Shown here one piece after another: positions 1-6,788 of a DNA stretch of 37,150 bases. Position numbers and translations under genes: made by a program. How positions within the stretch are numbered: the stretch's first letter is position 1; every line of letters begins with the position of its first letter. The stretch comes from UMGS1225 sp034086705 (GTDB lineage Bacteria > Bacillota > Clostridia > Oscillospirales > CAG-272): contig JAXDZV010000004.1 in NCBI GenBank assembly GCA_034086705.1, positions 1 through 37,150 on the forward strand, in the 5' to 3' direction. The notes under the pieces are model-generated. The model worked only from the letters and a program-made list of their open reading frames with translations, made no database searches and had not been told where the DNA came from.

Positions 1-2
1 AT

Positions 3-548
3 CTTGCAGACCACAAAAATCTTTCTGCCATCATTTCCCGCGATCTGACAAAGGATCCCGGCCTTTCCCGCACGCTGCTGGGAGATGGCATTGGCTCCTT
101 TGCCGGCGCTCTATTCGGCGGCTGCCCGAACACAACCTACGGTGAATCCATAGGCTGCGTGGCCATTACGAAGAACGCATCGGTGTGCACTATTTTCACA
201 ACAGCTTTGCTCTCCATCCTCGTTGCGTTTGTCACTCCGTTTGTATGCTTTTTGGAAACCATTCCAAACTGCGTCATGGGTGGCGTCTGCATCGCGCTGT
301 ACGGCTTTATCGCCGTATCCGGTCTGAAAATGCTGCAAAGCGTAAATCTTGATAAAAACCGCAACCTCTTTACTGCCTCCGTCATTTTGATTGCAGGCAT
401 CGGCAATTTTGCCCTCACATTCGGCAAAGTTACGCTTCGCACTGTTGCAGTCGCGCTGATTCTCGGCATTTTGACAAACTTACTGGTTGGCAAAAAGCAC
501 AACAAGGAAGAGAAAACCACCGAAGTGGAAAATCAAATCATCAAATAA
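3..548 (+). CDS. uraA: Uracil permease, NCS2 family (3' part only)
   Basis: Reading frame open from the window edge; the 5' part lies outside. About 181 residues are visible. NCS2 (nucleobase:cation symporter-2) proteins move uracil or xanthine with protons across the cytoplasmic membrane. The stretch GDGIGSFAGALFGGCPNTTY followed by GESIG is the conserved substrate-binding region of UraA-type permeases, and the Glu and the NTTYGE segment favour uracil over xanthine. Several hydrophobic segments follow (around 180-290, 290-330 and 370-480), then a short charged tail ending in IIK. A strong terminator follows 10 bases after the stop. No pyrimidine genes are visible here, so the pathway link rests on family knowledge only. 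Confidence 0.88.
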   Translation, partial: LADHKNLSAIISRDLTKDPGLSRTLLGDGIGSFAGALFGGCPNTTYGESIGCVAITKNASVCTIFTTALLSILVAFVTPFVCFLETIPNCVMGGVCIALYGFIAVSGLKMLQSVNLDKNRNLFTASVILIAGIGNFALTFGKVTLRTVAVALILGILTNLLVGKKHNKEEKTTEVENQIIK

Positions 549-557
549 CAATCAGGC

Positions 558-587
558 AAAGAGCGGGGTTATCTCCCGCTCTTTTTT
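558..587. terminator. Shared intrinsic terminator between uraA and tepA
   Basis: GAGCGGG (561-567) pairs with CCCGCTC (575-581) and is followed by six T on the + strand. A run of A lies on the other side, so the hairpin can serve both converging genes. The stop codon of the leftward gene (569-571) lies in the hairpin loop. Confidence 0.85.
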
Positions 588-1366
588 GCTGTCTTCTCTT
601 TGCGTGCCGGAGAATTCGTACACATTTGCCGCAGTGCTTTCAGTGCGTCGGAAAGGCCGCCAACCGCATCAATGATTCCGCAACGAACCGCTTCCTGTCC
701 GTCAATAATGGTTCCGACATCTGTTGCAATGTCGTCCGTGCGCATGGTCAAATCACGGATGCACTCGACACTTGCTCCGGAATGTGCAGCAATAAAGGTA
801 AAAATGCGTTCCTGCATTTTGGAAAAATAGGAAAATGTCTGCGGCACACCGATGACAAGTCCATTCATTCGAACAGGATGCAGCGTCATTGTTGCAGTGG
901 GAACGATAAAAGACCGTTTTGCTGCAACAGCTAACGGAACACCGATAGAATGGCCGCCGCCAAGCACCAGCGAAACCGTTGGCTTTGCCATGCTTGCAAC
1001 CAGTTCGGCCAAAGCCAGCCCGGCCTCAACATCTCCACCAACCGTGTTAAGAATCAAAAGCAAACCATCAATTTGTTCATTTTCCTCTACACCGACCAGA
1101 AGCGGAATTAGATGCTCATATTTTGTGGTTTTGGCGCCAGTGCCCAATAAATAATGTCCTTCTATCTGTCCGATTACGGTAATGGTGTAAAATACTTTTC
1201 CATCCTCACGAACCAAAAGCATCCCGTCTGCTTCTGCATGTTCTGATGCAATCTTTTGCCTTTCGGCAGGTACTGCCTCGGGTTGCTCCGCATCCGGTAC
1301 AAGCGGTGGCGGTAATTCTCCCGAAAAATCAATATCGTGCCATTTCTCTGCGTTTGTCTTGCGCAT
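569..1366 (-). CDS. tepA: TepA/ClpP-like serine protease
   Basis: 265 residues with a ClpP/crotonase fold. Residues 1-50 are a charged, Pro-rich lead-in. The core begins near residue 58 (TITVIGQIEGHYLL) and contains GGDVEAGLALAELV (about 110-123), the nucleophile elbow GGGHSIG with Ser140, and TLHPVRMNG with His163, the expected Ser-His pair. A basic tail follows. Bacillus TepA (YmfB) is a cytosolic ClpP relative linked to protein export and sporulation, and the length fits (about 245 residues there). It lacks the partner chaperone context of true ClpP. The start is preceded by AAAGGAG on the minus strand. Membership of the TepA family is clear; its substrate is not known from sequence. Confidence 0.82.
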   Translation of the reverse strand: MRKTNAEKWHDIDFSGELPPPLVPDAEQPEAVPAERQKIASEHAEADGMLLVREDGKVFYTITVIGQIEGHYLLGTGAKTTKYEHLIPLLVGVEENEQIDGLLLILNTVGGDVEAGLALAELVASMAKPTVSLVLGGGHSIGVPLAVAAKRSFIVPTATMTLHPVRMNGLVIGVPQTFSYFSKMQERIFTFIAAHSGASVECIRDLTMRTDDIATDVGTIIDGQEAVRCGIIDAVGGLSDALKALRQMCTNSPARKEKTAKKSGR

Positions 1367-1438
1367 GATTTTCTCCTTTTTTCATACGAATTTCTGCTCT
1401 TATCTTTTACAAAAAACAAAGATTTATCATTTTTATCA

Positions 1439-1467
1439 TTTACAATACACACTTTTTGTAGTATAAT
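1439..1467 (+). promoter_or_regulatory. SigA-type promoter of the pduL operon
   Basis: TTTACA (1439-1444), a 17-base spacer, then a perfect TATAAT (1462-1467). It lies 45 bases before the pduL start codon in an AT-rich gap. Confidence 0.75.
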
Positions 1468-1511
1468 ACATTGGTATGGTAAAAAAACTTGCAATAGGAA
1501 GGAGAACCAAC

Positions 1512-2090
1512 ATGAAAAATCAAATTCTTGTGGAAACCTCCGCCCGCCATGTGCATCTGACCCAAGAGCATATCGAAGTGCTTTTTGGCGCCGGACATCA
1601 GCTTACCGTAAAAAAAATGCTGAGCCAGCCCGGTCAGTTTGCAAGTATGGAACGCGTTGAGGTGGTGGGACCGAAAAAGTCCATTCCGAATGTCAGTATC
1701 CTCGGACCGGCACGCAATGCGGACCAGGTGGAGGTTTCATTTACCGATGCACGCACGCTCGGTATCACAGCACCCGTACGTGAAAGCGGCGATTTGGAAG
1801 GCTCTGCACCATGTAAACTGATCGGACCGTGCGGCGAATTAGAGCTTGCACAGGGTGTGATCATTGCAAAACGCCACATCCATCTCACAAAAGCCGACGC
1901 AGAGACATTCGGCGTAGAAGATAAGCAAATTGTTTCTGTTGCGATCGATACCGGACTCGGTCGTAAAACCGTATTCGGCGACGTTGTTGTCCGTGTATCC
2001 GATTCCTATGCAGCCGCCATGCATATCGACACCGATGAAGCGAACGCCGCATGCGCTTTTGGCTCTGTGCTAGGCGAAATTCAAAAATAA
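1512..2090 (+). CDS. pduL: Phosphate propanoyl/acetyltransferase PduL
   Basis: 192 residues, the full length of PduL-type phosphotransacylases, which interconvert acyl-CoA and acyl-phosphate. Both copies of the duplicated zinc-binding motif are present: SARHVHLT (10-17) and AKRHIHLT (119-126), giving the His residues that hold the metals. There is no N-terminal encapsulation helix and no microcompartment gene nearby, so this is probably the free cytosolic form used as the cell's phosphotransacetylase. The start at 1512 is chosen because GGAAGGAG lies 8 bases upstream; the in-frame ATG at 1476 has no such site. First gene of an operon with the NifU-like gene (27-base gap) and the GGGtGRT gene. 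Expression is likely driven by the promoter at 1439. Confidence 0.93.
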   Translation: MKNQILVETSARHVHLTQEHIEVLFGAGHQLTVKKMLSQPGQFASMERVEVVGPKKSIPNVSILGPARNADQVEVSFTDARTLGITAPVRESGDLEGSAPCKLIGPCGELELAQGVIIAKRHIHLTKADAETFGVEDKQIVSVAIDTGLGRKTVFGDVVVRVSDSYAAAMHIDTDEANAACAFGSVLGEIQK

Positions 2091-2117
2091 GCAAATCGAA
2101 GAAGAGGAGATAAAAAC

Positions 2118-2834
2118 ATGAGCAAAGAATTTTCCTGCGAATATGCCATGAGCAACGAGGTTGCAGGGATGTGCGTAGTCGCAAAAGGCCCGAATCACGG
2201 TCCCGCCCCTATTCCCGAAGAAGGAAAATGGGTGCAGGCAAAAGAGATCAAAGATATCTCTGCCTATACGCACGGTGTCGGCTGGTGTGCTCCGCAGCAG
2301 GGTGCCTGCAAACTTTCTCTGAATGTTAAGAACGGTATCATTGAAGAAGCATTGGTAGAAACCATCGGTTGCTCAGGTATGACACATTCTGCCGCCATGG
2401 CAGCAGAAATTTTGCCTGGTAAAACCATTTTAGAAGCATTGAACACCGACCTTGTCTGTGATGCCATCAACACCGCAATGCGTGAATTGTTTTTGCAGAT
2501 TGTATACGGGCGTTCGCAATCTGCATTTTCCGAAGGCGGTCTGGTCATCGGCGCCGGCATGGAAGACCTGGGGAAAGGTGCACGTTCCATGGTAGGTACC
2601 ATGTACGGTACACGCGCCAAAGGTGTCAGATATTTGGAAATGACAGAAGGCTACTGCACCAGAATGGCACTGGACAAAGATGATCAGGTCATCGGATACG
2701 AATTCGTGTCACTTGGAAAAATGACGGACTTCATCAAAAAGGGTATTGAACCCAACGAGGCGTATGAAAAATCAAAGGGTACGTACGGCCGCTTTAACGA
2801 AGCTGTCAAGTACATCGACCCCCGCAAGGAATAA
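2118..2834 (+). CDS. IscU/NifU-like scaffold-related protein paired with GGGtGRT
   Basis: 238 residues. The region of about residues 53-160 resembles the IscU/NifU N-terminal fold: GVGWCAPQQGACKLSL and then ETIGCSGMTHSAAMAAEILPG, which parallels the GCGAAIASSS..GKT segment of IscU. Cys57, Cys64 and Cys85 could bind metal, but the NPSCGD and C-terminal Cys pattern of a working scaffold is not present in the usual form, so cluster assembly should not be assumed. A C-terminal part (160-238) has no counterpart in IscU. It precedes the GGGtGRT gene, and its TAA stop is part of that gene's TAAGGAGG ribosome site, implying coupled translation. Such proteins are annotated as Fe-S scaffold proteins in Clostridia; the actual role is unknown. 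Own ribosome site GAGGAG. Confidence 0.8.
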   Translation: MSKEFSCEYAMSNEVAGMCVVAKGPNHGPAPIPEEGKWVQAKEIKDISAYTHGVGWCAPQQGACKLSLNVKNGIIEEALVETIGCSGMTHSAAMAAEILPGKTILEALNTDLVCDAINTAMRELFLQIVYGRSQSAFSEGGLVIGAGMEDLGKGARSMVGTMYGTRAKGVRYLEMTEGYCTRMALDKDDQVIGYEFVSLGKMTDFIKKGIEPNEAYEKSKGTYGRFNEAVKYIDPRKE

Positions 2835-2849
2835 GGAGGAAGAAGCACA

Positions 2850-3848
2850 ATGGCACAGTTTGAAGGATATGAAAGACGCGAGGCAAAAATCCTTGCCGCT
2901 TTAAAAGAATACGGTATTTCCTCCATTGACGAATGTAAGCAGATCACACTTGCAAAGGGAATCGATTGCGACGCCATCGTCCGTTCCACCCAGCCAATCT
3001 GTTTTGAGAACGCCGTCTGGGCCTATACTGTCGGAGCAGCCATCGCAATCAAGGCGGGCTGTACCAAAGCCGCAGACGCCGCCGCTATGATTGGGGTCGG
3101 TTTACAGGCATTCTGCATTCCGGGTTCTGTTGCAGAAAACCGTAAGGTTGGTTTGGGACACGGAAATCTCGGTAAAATGCTGCTCTCCGAGCAGACTGAA
3201 TGTTTCTGCTTTTTAGCAGGACACGAGTCTTTCGCAGCTGCAGAAGGCGCCATCAAAATTGCACTCAACGCCAATAAAGTACGAAAGACGCCGTTGCGTG
3301 TCATTTTGAACGGTCTTGGCAAAGACGCCGCATTTATCATCTCCCGCATCAACGGCTTCACGTATGTTAAAACCAGTTTTGACCCATATACCGAAACGGT
3401 CAATGTTGTTTCCCAAACGCCGTACTCTGAAGGTCCGCGTGCTGCAGTACGCTGCTACGGTGCAGACAACGTCCCCGAAGGCGTTGCTATTATGAAACTG
3501 GAAAACGTGGGCGTTTCCATTACAGGAAACTCTACCAATCCGACGCGGTTTCAGCATCCGGTTGCCGGCACCTATAAAAAATGGTGTGTGGAAAACGGCG
3601 TAAAGTATTTCTCTGTTGCCTCCGGTGGCGGCACTGGCCGTACACTCCATCCCGATAACATGGCAGCCGGCCCATCCTCGTATGGTATGACCGACACTAT
3701 GGGCCGCATGCACTCTGATGCGCAGTTTGCAGGCTCCTCTTCCGTGCCGGCACACGTTGAAATGATGGGACTCATCGGTATGGGCAACAACCCCATGGTT
3801 GGTGCAACTGTTGCAGTTGCCGTTGCAGTTGAAGAAGCAGGGAAGTAA
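2850..3848 (+). CDS. GGGtGRT family protein
   Basis: 332 residues, recognised by the motif that names the family, ASGGGTGRTLHPDN, with GGGTGRT at 259-265. Other Gly-rich or conserved parts are GLGHGNLGKM (101-110), AGHESFAAAEGAIK (123-136) and the C-terminal GLIGMGNNPMVGATVAVAVAVEE. No signal peptide or clear membrane span is visible. The family has no assigned biochemical role; the Gly-rich motif suggests nucleotide or phosphate binding, which is inference. It follows the NifU-like gene with 15 bases between them and a strong AAGGAGG site. The 3' end of this gene is repeated twice downstream (5189-5266, 5530-5622), which suggests it is used as an integration site. Only a weak hairpin follows the stop. 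Confidence 0.9.
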   Translation: MAQFEGYERREAKILAALKEYGISSIDECKQITLAKGIDCDAIVRSTQPICFENAVWAYTVGAAIAIKAGCTKAADAAAMIGVGLQAFCIPGSVAENRKVGLGHGNLGKMLLSEQTECFCFLAGHESFAAAEGAIKIALNANKVRKTPLRVILNGLGKDAAFIISRINGFTYVKTSFDPYTETVNVVSQTPYSEGPRAAVRCYGADNVPEGVAIMKLENVGVSITGNSTNPTRFQHPVAGTYKKWCVENGVKYFSVASGGGTGRTLHPDNMAAGPSSYGMTDTMGRMHSDAQFAGSSSVPAHVEMMGLIGMGNNPMVGATVAVAVAVEEAGK

Positions 3849-3915
3849 TCCTTTGTTTATAAGGGTTTTCAGACTTTTCAAAGTTTGAAGAAACGCAAAA
3901 TATCATAAAAAATTC

Positions 3916-3959
3916 ATTGGACACATCATTTTGAGGTTTAACCTCATGATGTGTCCAAT
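3916..3959. repeat. Perfect 14-bp inverted repeat with inner stem
   Basis: ATTGGACACATCAT (3916-3929) and its exact reverse complement (3946-3959) enclose a second 4-bp stem (GAGG/CCTC) with loop TTTAA and a 3-base bulge. No T-run follows. It sits 68 bases after the GGGtGRT stop and just before the resolvase remnant, so it may be an element end or recombination site, or a terminator of unusual form. Confidence 0.7.
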
Positions 3960-3969
3960 CTTTTGCTAA

Positions 3970-4181
3970 TGAATGAATGGCACGCCAAGGCTAAAGGCGT
4001 GCGACTGGGGCGGCTGCAAATGACAAAGGATGATATTTCTCAGGTCTTTTACAGACACTATCCAGCCTACGTAAAGGGTGAGCTTAACGTTTCCGAGCTT
4101 GCGAGAGTGTGTGACCTGAGTAGAAATACAGTATATAAGTATGTTGGACTATTGGAAAATCGAAAAAGAGGCCGTGAGTGA
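3970..4181 (+). pseudogene. Serine resolvase C-terminal remnant
   Basis: About 70 residues: AKAKGVRLGRLQMTKDDI, then YRHYPAYVKGELNVSELARV and LSRNTVYKYVGLLE. This matches the C-terminal helix-turn-helix of small serine recombinases (resolvase/invertase), which normally follows a GRP-type hinge; the hinge is GRL here. The catalytic N-terminal domain with its Ser nucleophile is absent, so this is a truncated copy. An ATG or GTG start can be found upstream (GTG at 3951 inside the inverted repeat), but no good ribosome site accompanies it. It lies at the left edge of the AT-rich zone, directly after the GGGtGRT gene, and is one of four recombinase-related remnants or repeats in 3 kb. Confidence 0.72.
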
Positions 4182-4194
4182 GGCTCTCTTTTTT
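4164..4194. terminator. Possible bidirectional terminator
   Basis: AGAGGCC and GGCTCT form an imperfect stem around GTGAGTGA, preceded by AAAAA and followed by TCTTTTTT. It separates the resolvase remnant from the stop of the leftward lipoprotein gene. Confidence 0.5.
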
Positions 4195-4195
4195 G

Positions 4196-4885
4196 TTAGT
4201 TAGATGCTGGAATCTGATATGTAAATATCACTGCACCTTTAGTACTGGGAACACTGATACGAAGGTAAAAAGCGTCTGTTAAACTATCTGCCTCAATAGC
4301 GAAATCCGCACAGGCTTTACGTGATTGTTTTTCGCCAGCACCTACTAACATATTGAAAGAAGGAAAGGGATACCAAGTATTTGCTTTGTCGGTGTGCATC
4401 GAACCATTGAAGTAATATTCATGGTCCTGGTGGTAGAGTGCAGCGCATTCTTCTAAAGTTGTATTATATTCAATATCTTTATAGATAACTTTTACAAAAC
4501 CTGAGGAACTACCATGGAACTCTTCAGAAGATCTACTGATATTTTCAACAGTATAGGTAAAAGCGGCGTATGTATGTCCTGTGGGTGCTACGTAAGGATT
4601 GTCATTATCTTCCTTCGGATTATATTCTTTGGGCTCGCCGAAATTTTCTCCACTGGTATTCTCAAGTGCAATAGCAAGTGTAGCAACATCAAGAGTAAAA
4701 TTAAATAGATCGGTAGATATCGTGTCACCAATATTATAGTATGTTTCAGGTTCTACTGTAGTTTCGAGTTCTGTTGTAGCTTCAGTTTTTTCATTTTCTT
4801 TAACATTGTTGTTACTTGTATCATTGCACGAACATAACGGCAGGCACAACATAAGTGCCAGAATAAGGGATAATGCTTTTTTCAT
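4196..4885 (-). CDS. Putative lipoprotein of unknown function
   Basis: 229 residues beginning MKKALSLILALMLCLPLCSC, a lipoprotein signal peptide with the acylated Cys at residue 20. A Thr/Glu-rich linker (about 21-47) is followed by one globular domain. A segment reading GHTYAAFTYTVENIS resembles the central strand of DUF4352-like immunoglobulin-fold lipoproteins, but I would not assign the family firmly. It is expected on the outer face of the membrane. The start at 4885 is preferred because of the upstream AGAAAGAAGG and the signal peptide, although the frame stays open for another 62 codons upstream. It is AT-richer than the flanking chromosome and lies inside the zone of recombinase remnants, so it is probably cargo of a former mobile element. 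Its promoter is at 5135-5163 with a 250-base leader. Confidence 0.75.
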   Translation of the reverse strand: MKKALSLILALMLCLPLCSCNDTSNNNVKENEKTEATTELETTVEPETYYNIGDTISTDLFNFTLDVATLAIALENTSGENFGEPKEYNPKEDNDNPYVAPTGHTYAAFTYTVENISRSSEEFHGSSSGFVKVIYKDIEYNTTLEECAALYHQDHEYYFNGSMHTDKANTWYPFPSFNMLVGAGEKQSRKACADFAIEADSLTDAFYLRISVPSTKGAVIFTYQIPASN

Positions 4886-4911
4886 TTTTTGTACCTTCTT
4901 TCTTTTGAATT

Positions 4912-5057
4912 TAATAAAATAAAAGAGTGCGCGAACCGAAGTCAGCGCACCGAAAAACGCAAACTCCAATTGTCGCCAAACAAAAAACAAATTGATAGGA
5001 TACTCTCCAAACCAACCCGCGGAATTTGCGCTTTTACCAAATTCAAGAGGTTGGTTT
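4912..5057 (-). promoter_or_regulatory. Structured mRNA leader with terminator-like hairpin
   Basis: Two stem-loops lie between the promoter and the lipoprotein gene. The first (5009-5057) has 9-bp arms AAACCAACC/GGTTGGTTT enclosing a second paired segment, GAATTT/AAATTC. The second (4927-4950) pairs GTGCGC with GCGCAC, followed on the minus strand by TCTTTTATTTTATT, a terminator-like layout 30-40 bases before the ribosome site. This arrangement could be an attenuator. The strand also stays open as a reading frame across the whole leader. Confidence 0.5.
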
Positions 5058-5134
5058 AAAAATGGGTACAAAACCCCTATATAAAAACAGAGAGGTCTCC
5101 TACGATAAATATTTGTTTTTTGTTTGACAAAATT

Positions 5135-5163
5135 ATTATATCACCTTTTGAACGATTTGTAAA
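5135..5163 (-). promoter_or_regulatory. Promoter of the lipoprotein gene
   Basis: On the minus strand TTTACA (5163-5158), exactly 17 bases, then a perfect TATAAT (5140-5135). It is the only good promoter upstream of the lipoprotein and implies a leader of about 240 bases. Confidence 0.75.
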
Positions 5164-5188
5164 CACTTACCTGAGCAAATCTTGATTT

Positions 5189-5266
5189 ATCGGCGCAGGT
5201 AACAACCCCATGGTTGGTATGACCGTTGCTTGTGCAGTTGCAGTAGAGGAAGCTCTTAGAAAATAA
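5189..5266 (+). pseudogene. Second copy of the GGGtGRT gene 3' end (copy B)
   Basis: Translates to IGAGNNPMVGMTVACAVAVE followed by EALRK and a stop, matching the last 24 residues of the intact protein (309-332), with Ala for Met, Met for Ala, Cys for Val and a different tail. The DNA stretch AACAACCCCATGGTTGGT is identical to the intact gene; beyond it the sequences differ. An in-frame TGA three bases upstream of the aligned part shows that no longer protein is made. It is best read as an attachment-site duplication left by an integrated element. The 263 bases from here to copy C hold no recognisable gene. Confidence 0.85.
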
Positions 5267-5529
5267 GGATTTGTAAGGCTTTCTGAGGCTTTCGGGCGAA
5301 TGTAAAAGACCTGATTATTCTTAAAATGTTTAACGTTTTTTTATAAGTTTAATTTATTAAATAAACGCGCTTACAAATGTCTCAAAACGCGTTATAATGT
5401 GGTTAAGAAAACTCAAAACGATGTGATTAGTGGGACAGATTTTACAATTAAATAGTATTAAAAAGCAAGTCATAACAAGGCTTTCGGGCTATGTTCTGAA
5501 AAGTTATCTTTTGTACTGATTCAGAGTGC

Positions 5530-5622
5530 GTTGAAATGATGGGACTGATCGGCATGGGTAACAACCCAATGGTTGGCGCTACGGTTGCAGTTGCTGTGGC
5601 TGTTGAAGAAGCAAGCAAGTAA
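5530..5622 (+). pseudogene. Third copy of the GGGtGRT gene 3' end (copy C)
   Basis: Encodes the last 30 residues, VEMMGLIGMGNNPMVGATVA and onward to EEASK and stop, identical to the intact protein except Ser for Gly near the end. The match starts 18 bases further upstream than in copy B (about 59 against about 41 bases inside the corresponding reading). Unlike the intact gene, this copy is followed by a strong terminator (5655-5689), so it may carry the downstream sequence that originally ended the gene, or one brought by an element. An integrase remnant begins 130 bases later. Confidence 0.88.
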
Positions 5623-5654
5623 TCAATAAAATAAGGCTTTTCGCCAAATTTTAA

Positions 5655-5689
5655 GGACTCCTGAACTTCGGTTTGGGAGTTCTTTTTTT
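5655..5689 (+). terminator. Intrinsic terminator after copy C
   Basis: GGACTCCTGAAC and GTTTGGGAGTTC pair over 12 positions including wobbles, with a TTCG tetraloop, followed by seven T. It has no intact gene in front of it, only the 30-codon GGGtGRT remnant. Confidence 0.8.
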
Positions 5690-5751
5690 GTTCTGTTTTT
5701 CGCTTTTGTCCACGTTTTGTCCACACACTAAAAACCGAATAGGAGAACAGT

Positions 5752-6302
5752 ATGAAACAGAACATCATCATCCGCAAACGAAAGTCCGTAAAACACGGAG
5801 CCACCTACGAATACCGATTTGAAACAGCCTCAATCGGTGGACAAAGAAAGTGGATAAGCAAAGGGGGATTTTTAGATGAAAACACCGCTCGTATTGAGGG
5901 TATTAAGGCACTCAATGAATACAACACTTGCGGTCAAGTTGTAGCACCTACTACAATGAGCTTTGCCGATTTCTGGGAGCATTGGATTGTTAATGATTGT
6001 TCGGCTACTCTTAACGAGATAACGATTATCAACTATCGAAAGAAAATCAAAAATCTAATCGTACCGTATCTTGGCAAATACCGAATGAACACCATTGACC
6101 GAGATAAATTACAAAATCTATTGATAACGCTGCACGATAACGGTTGTTCGAACAACACCGTTTCAGCCGTTAAGGGCATATTGACAAAGTGCTTTAATGA
6201 TGCCTATTATAGTTTAAGGCATACACATGCAACCGTTTTACTTGAAAACGGCGCACCGCTTAAATATATTCAACAACGATTAGGACACAAAAAGGTAGAT
6301 GT
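5752..6302 (+). pseudogene. Tyrosine-recombinase (phage/ICE integrase) remnant with internal deletion
   Basis: About 183 residues of an integrase that is normally near 400. Residues 1-55 match the N-terminal arm-binding domain of Tn916/phage-type integrases (RKRKSVKHGATYEYRF, GGQRKWISKGGF). The core-binding SAM-like domain follows (MSFADFWEHWI to AVKGILTKCFNDAY, about 70-154). It then jumps to SLRHTHATVLLENGAPLKYI and QQRLGHKKVDVT from the end of the catalytic domain. The first catalytic Arg, the Lys and the terminal Tyr are missing, so it cannot recombine DNA. After DVT the sequence changes to a different protein family near 6300. A good start is present (AGGAGAACAGT before the ATG at 5752). 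Its position just downstream of copy C fits an integrase that once targeted the GGGtGRT gene end. Confidence 0.82.
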
Positions 6303-6683
6303 TACGATAACGCTATCGGTAAAATATCCGATGAACGCTATGCCACCTTGTCAATGTCCTATGAGGAAGAACAGAGAGATCTCAAATCAGCACTTCCCGA
6401 TATGGAAACCGATCTCGAAACCGAAACGGACAAGACCGAAAGTTTACAGAGGTTTATTGATAAGGTCAAGCGGATAACCGAAATCAAGGAATTAACCGCT
6501 GAGTTAGTACACGAATTTATCGATAAAATCGTAGTACACGCTCCGAGATACCTTGACGGCAAAAGAGTTCAGCTCATAGATATTTATTACAACGGCGTTG
6601 GCATACTCCGAGAACTCACTCCCGAAGAAATGGAAGAAGTGTTCCAAAATCATATGGCGGAACGCAAAGCAAAAACGGCATAG
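6303..6683 (+). pseudogene. Large serine recombinase C-terminal remnant (DUF4368 type)
   Basis: A different frame from the integrase fragment. It reads YDNAIGKISDERYATLSMSY, then a Glu/Asp-rich coiled segment, then ELTAELVHEFIDKIVVHAPR and LDGKRVQLIDIYYNGVGI. These are the coiled-coil and DUF4368-like C-terminal parts of large serine recombinases of ICEs and Tn4451-type elements. The catalytic domain, the recombinase domain and the zinc ribbon are missing. An ATG at 6348 would give 111 residues, but no ribosome site is evident. The junction with the tyrosine integrase falls at about 6300 within GATGTTACGATAACGC, so two unrelated recombinase genes have been joined by deletion. Confidence 0.8.
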
Positions 6684-6740
6684 CCAATGGCTACACCGCT
6701 TAACGAAATCAATTATTCAGTTTAGATACAAGAGCCACCT

Positions 6741-6770
6741 TGGGGCACCTTCCTTACGGAGGGTGCCCCA
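6741..6770. repeat. Strong GC-rich hairpin
   Basis: TGGGGCACCTTCC pairs with GGAGGGTGCCCCA (one wobble), loop TTAC. It lies 19 bases beyond the stop of the leftward parB gene and probably ends its transcript, although no clear T-run follows on the minus strand. Confidence 0.6.
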
Positions 6771-6788
6771 GCGCGTCCTTTCTTTGTG

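Noticed and set aside
569..675. Short + strand frames running through the tepA gene
   Set aside because: They lie in the antisense of a clear ClpP-fold gene and have neither ribosome sites nor recognisable motifs.
1512..2090. PduL as sign of a bacterial microcompartment
   Set aside because: No shell protein or diol/ethanolamine genes are present, and the protein has no encapsulation peptide.
4886..5071. A 62-residue N-terminal extension of the lipoprotein
   Set aside because: The inner ATG has its own ribosome site and begins a proper lipoprotein signal peptide; the upstream part coincides with a structured leader.
6690..6720. A possible right-hand attachment repeat (AGCCAATGGCT) after the recombinase remnants
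   Set aside because: Only six or seven bases resemble the GGGtGRT core, which is too short to call an att site.
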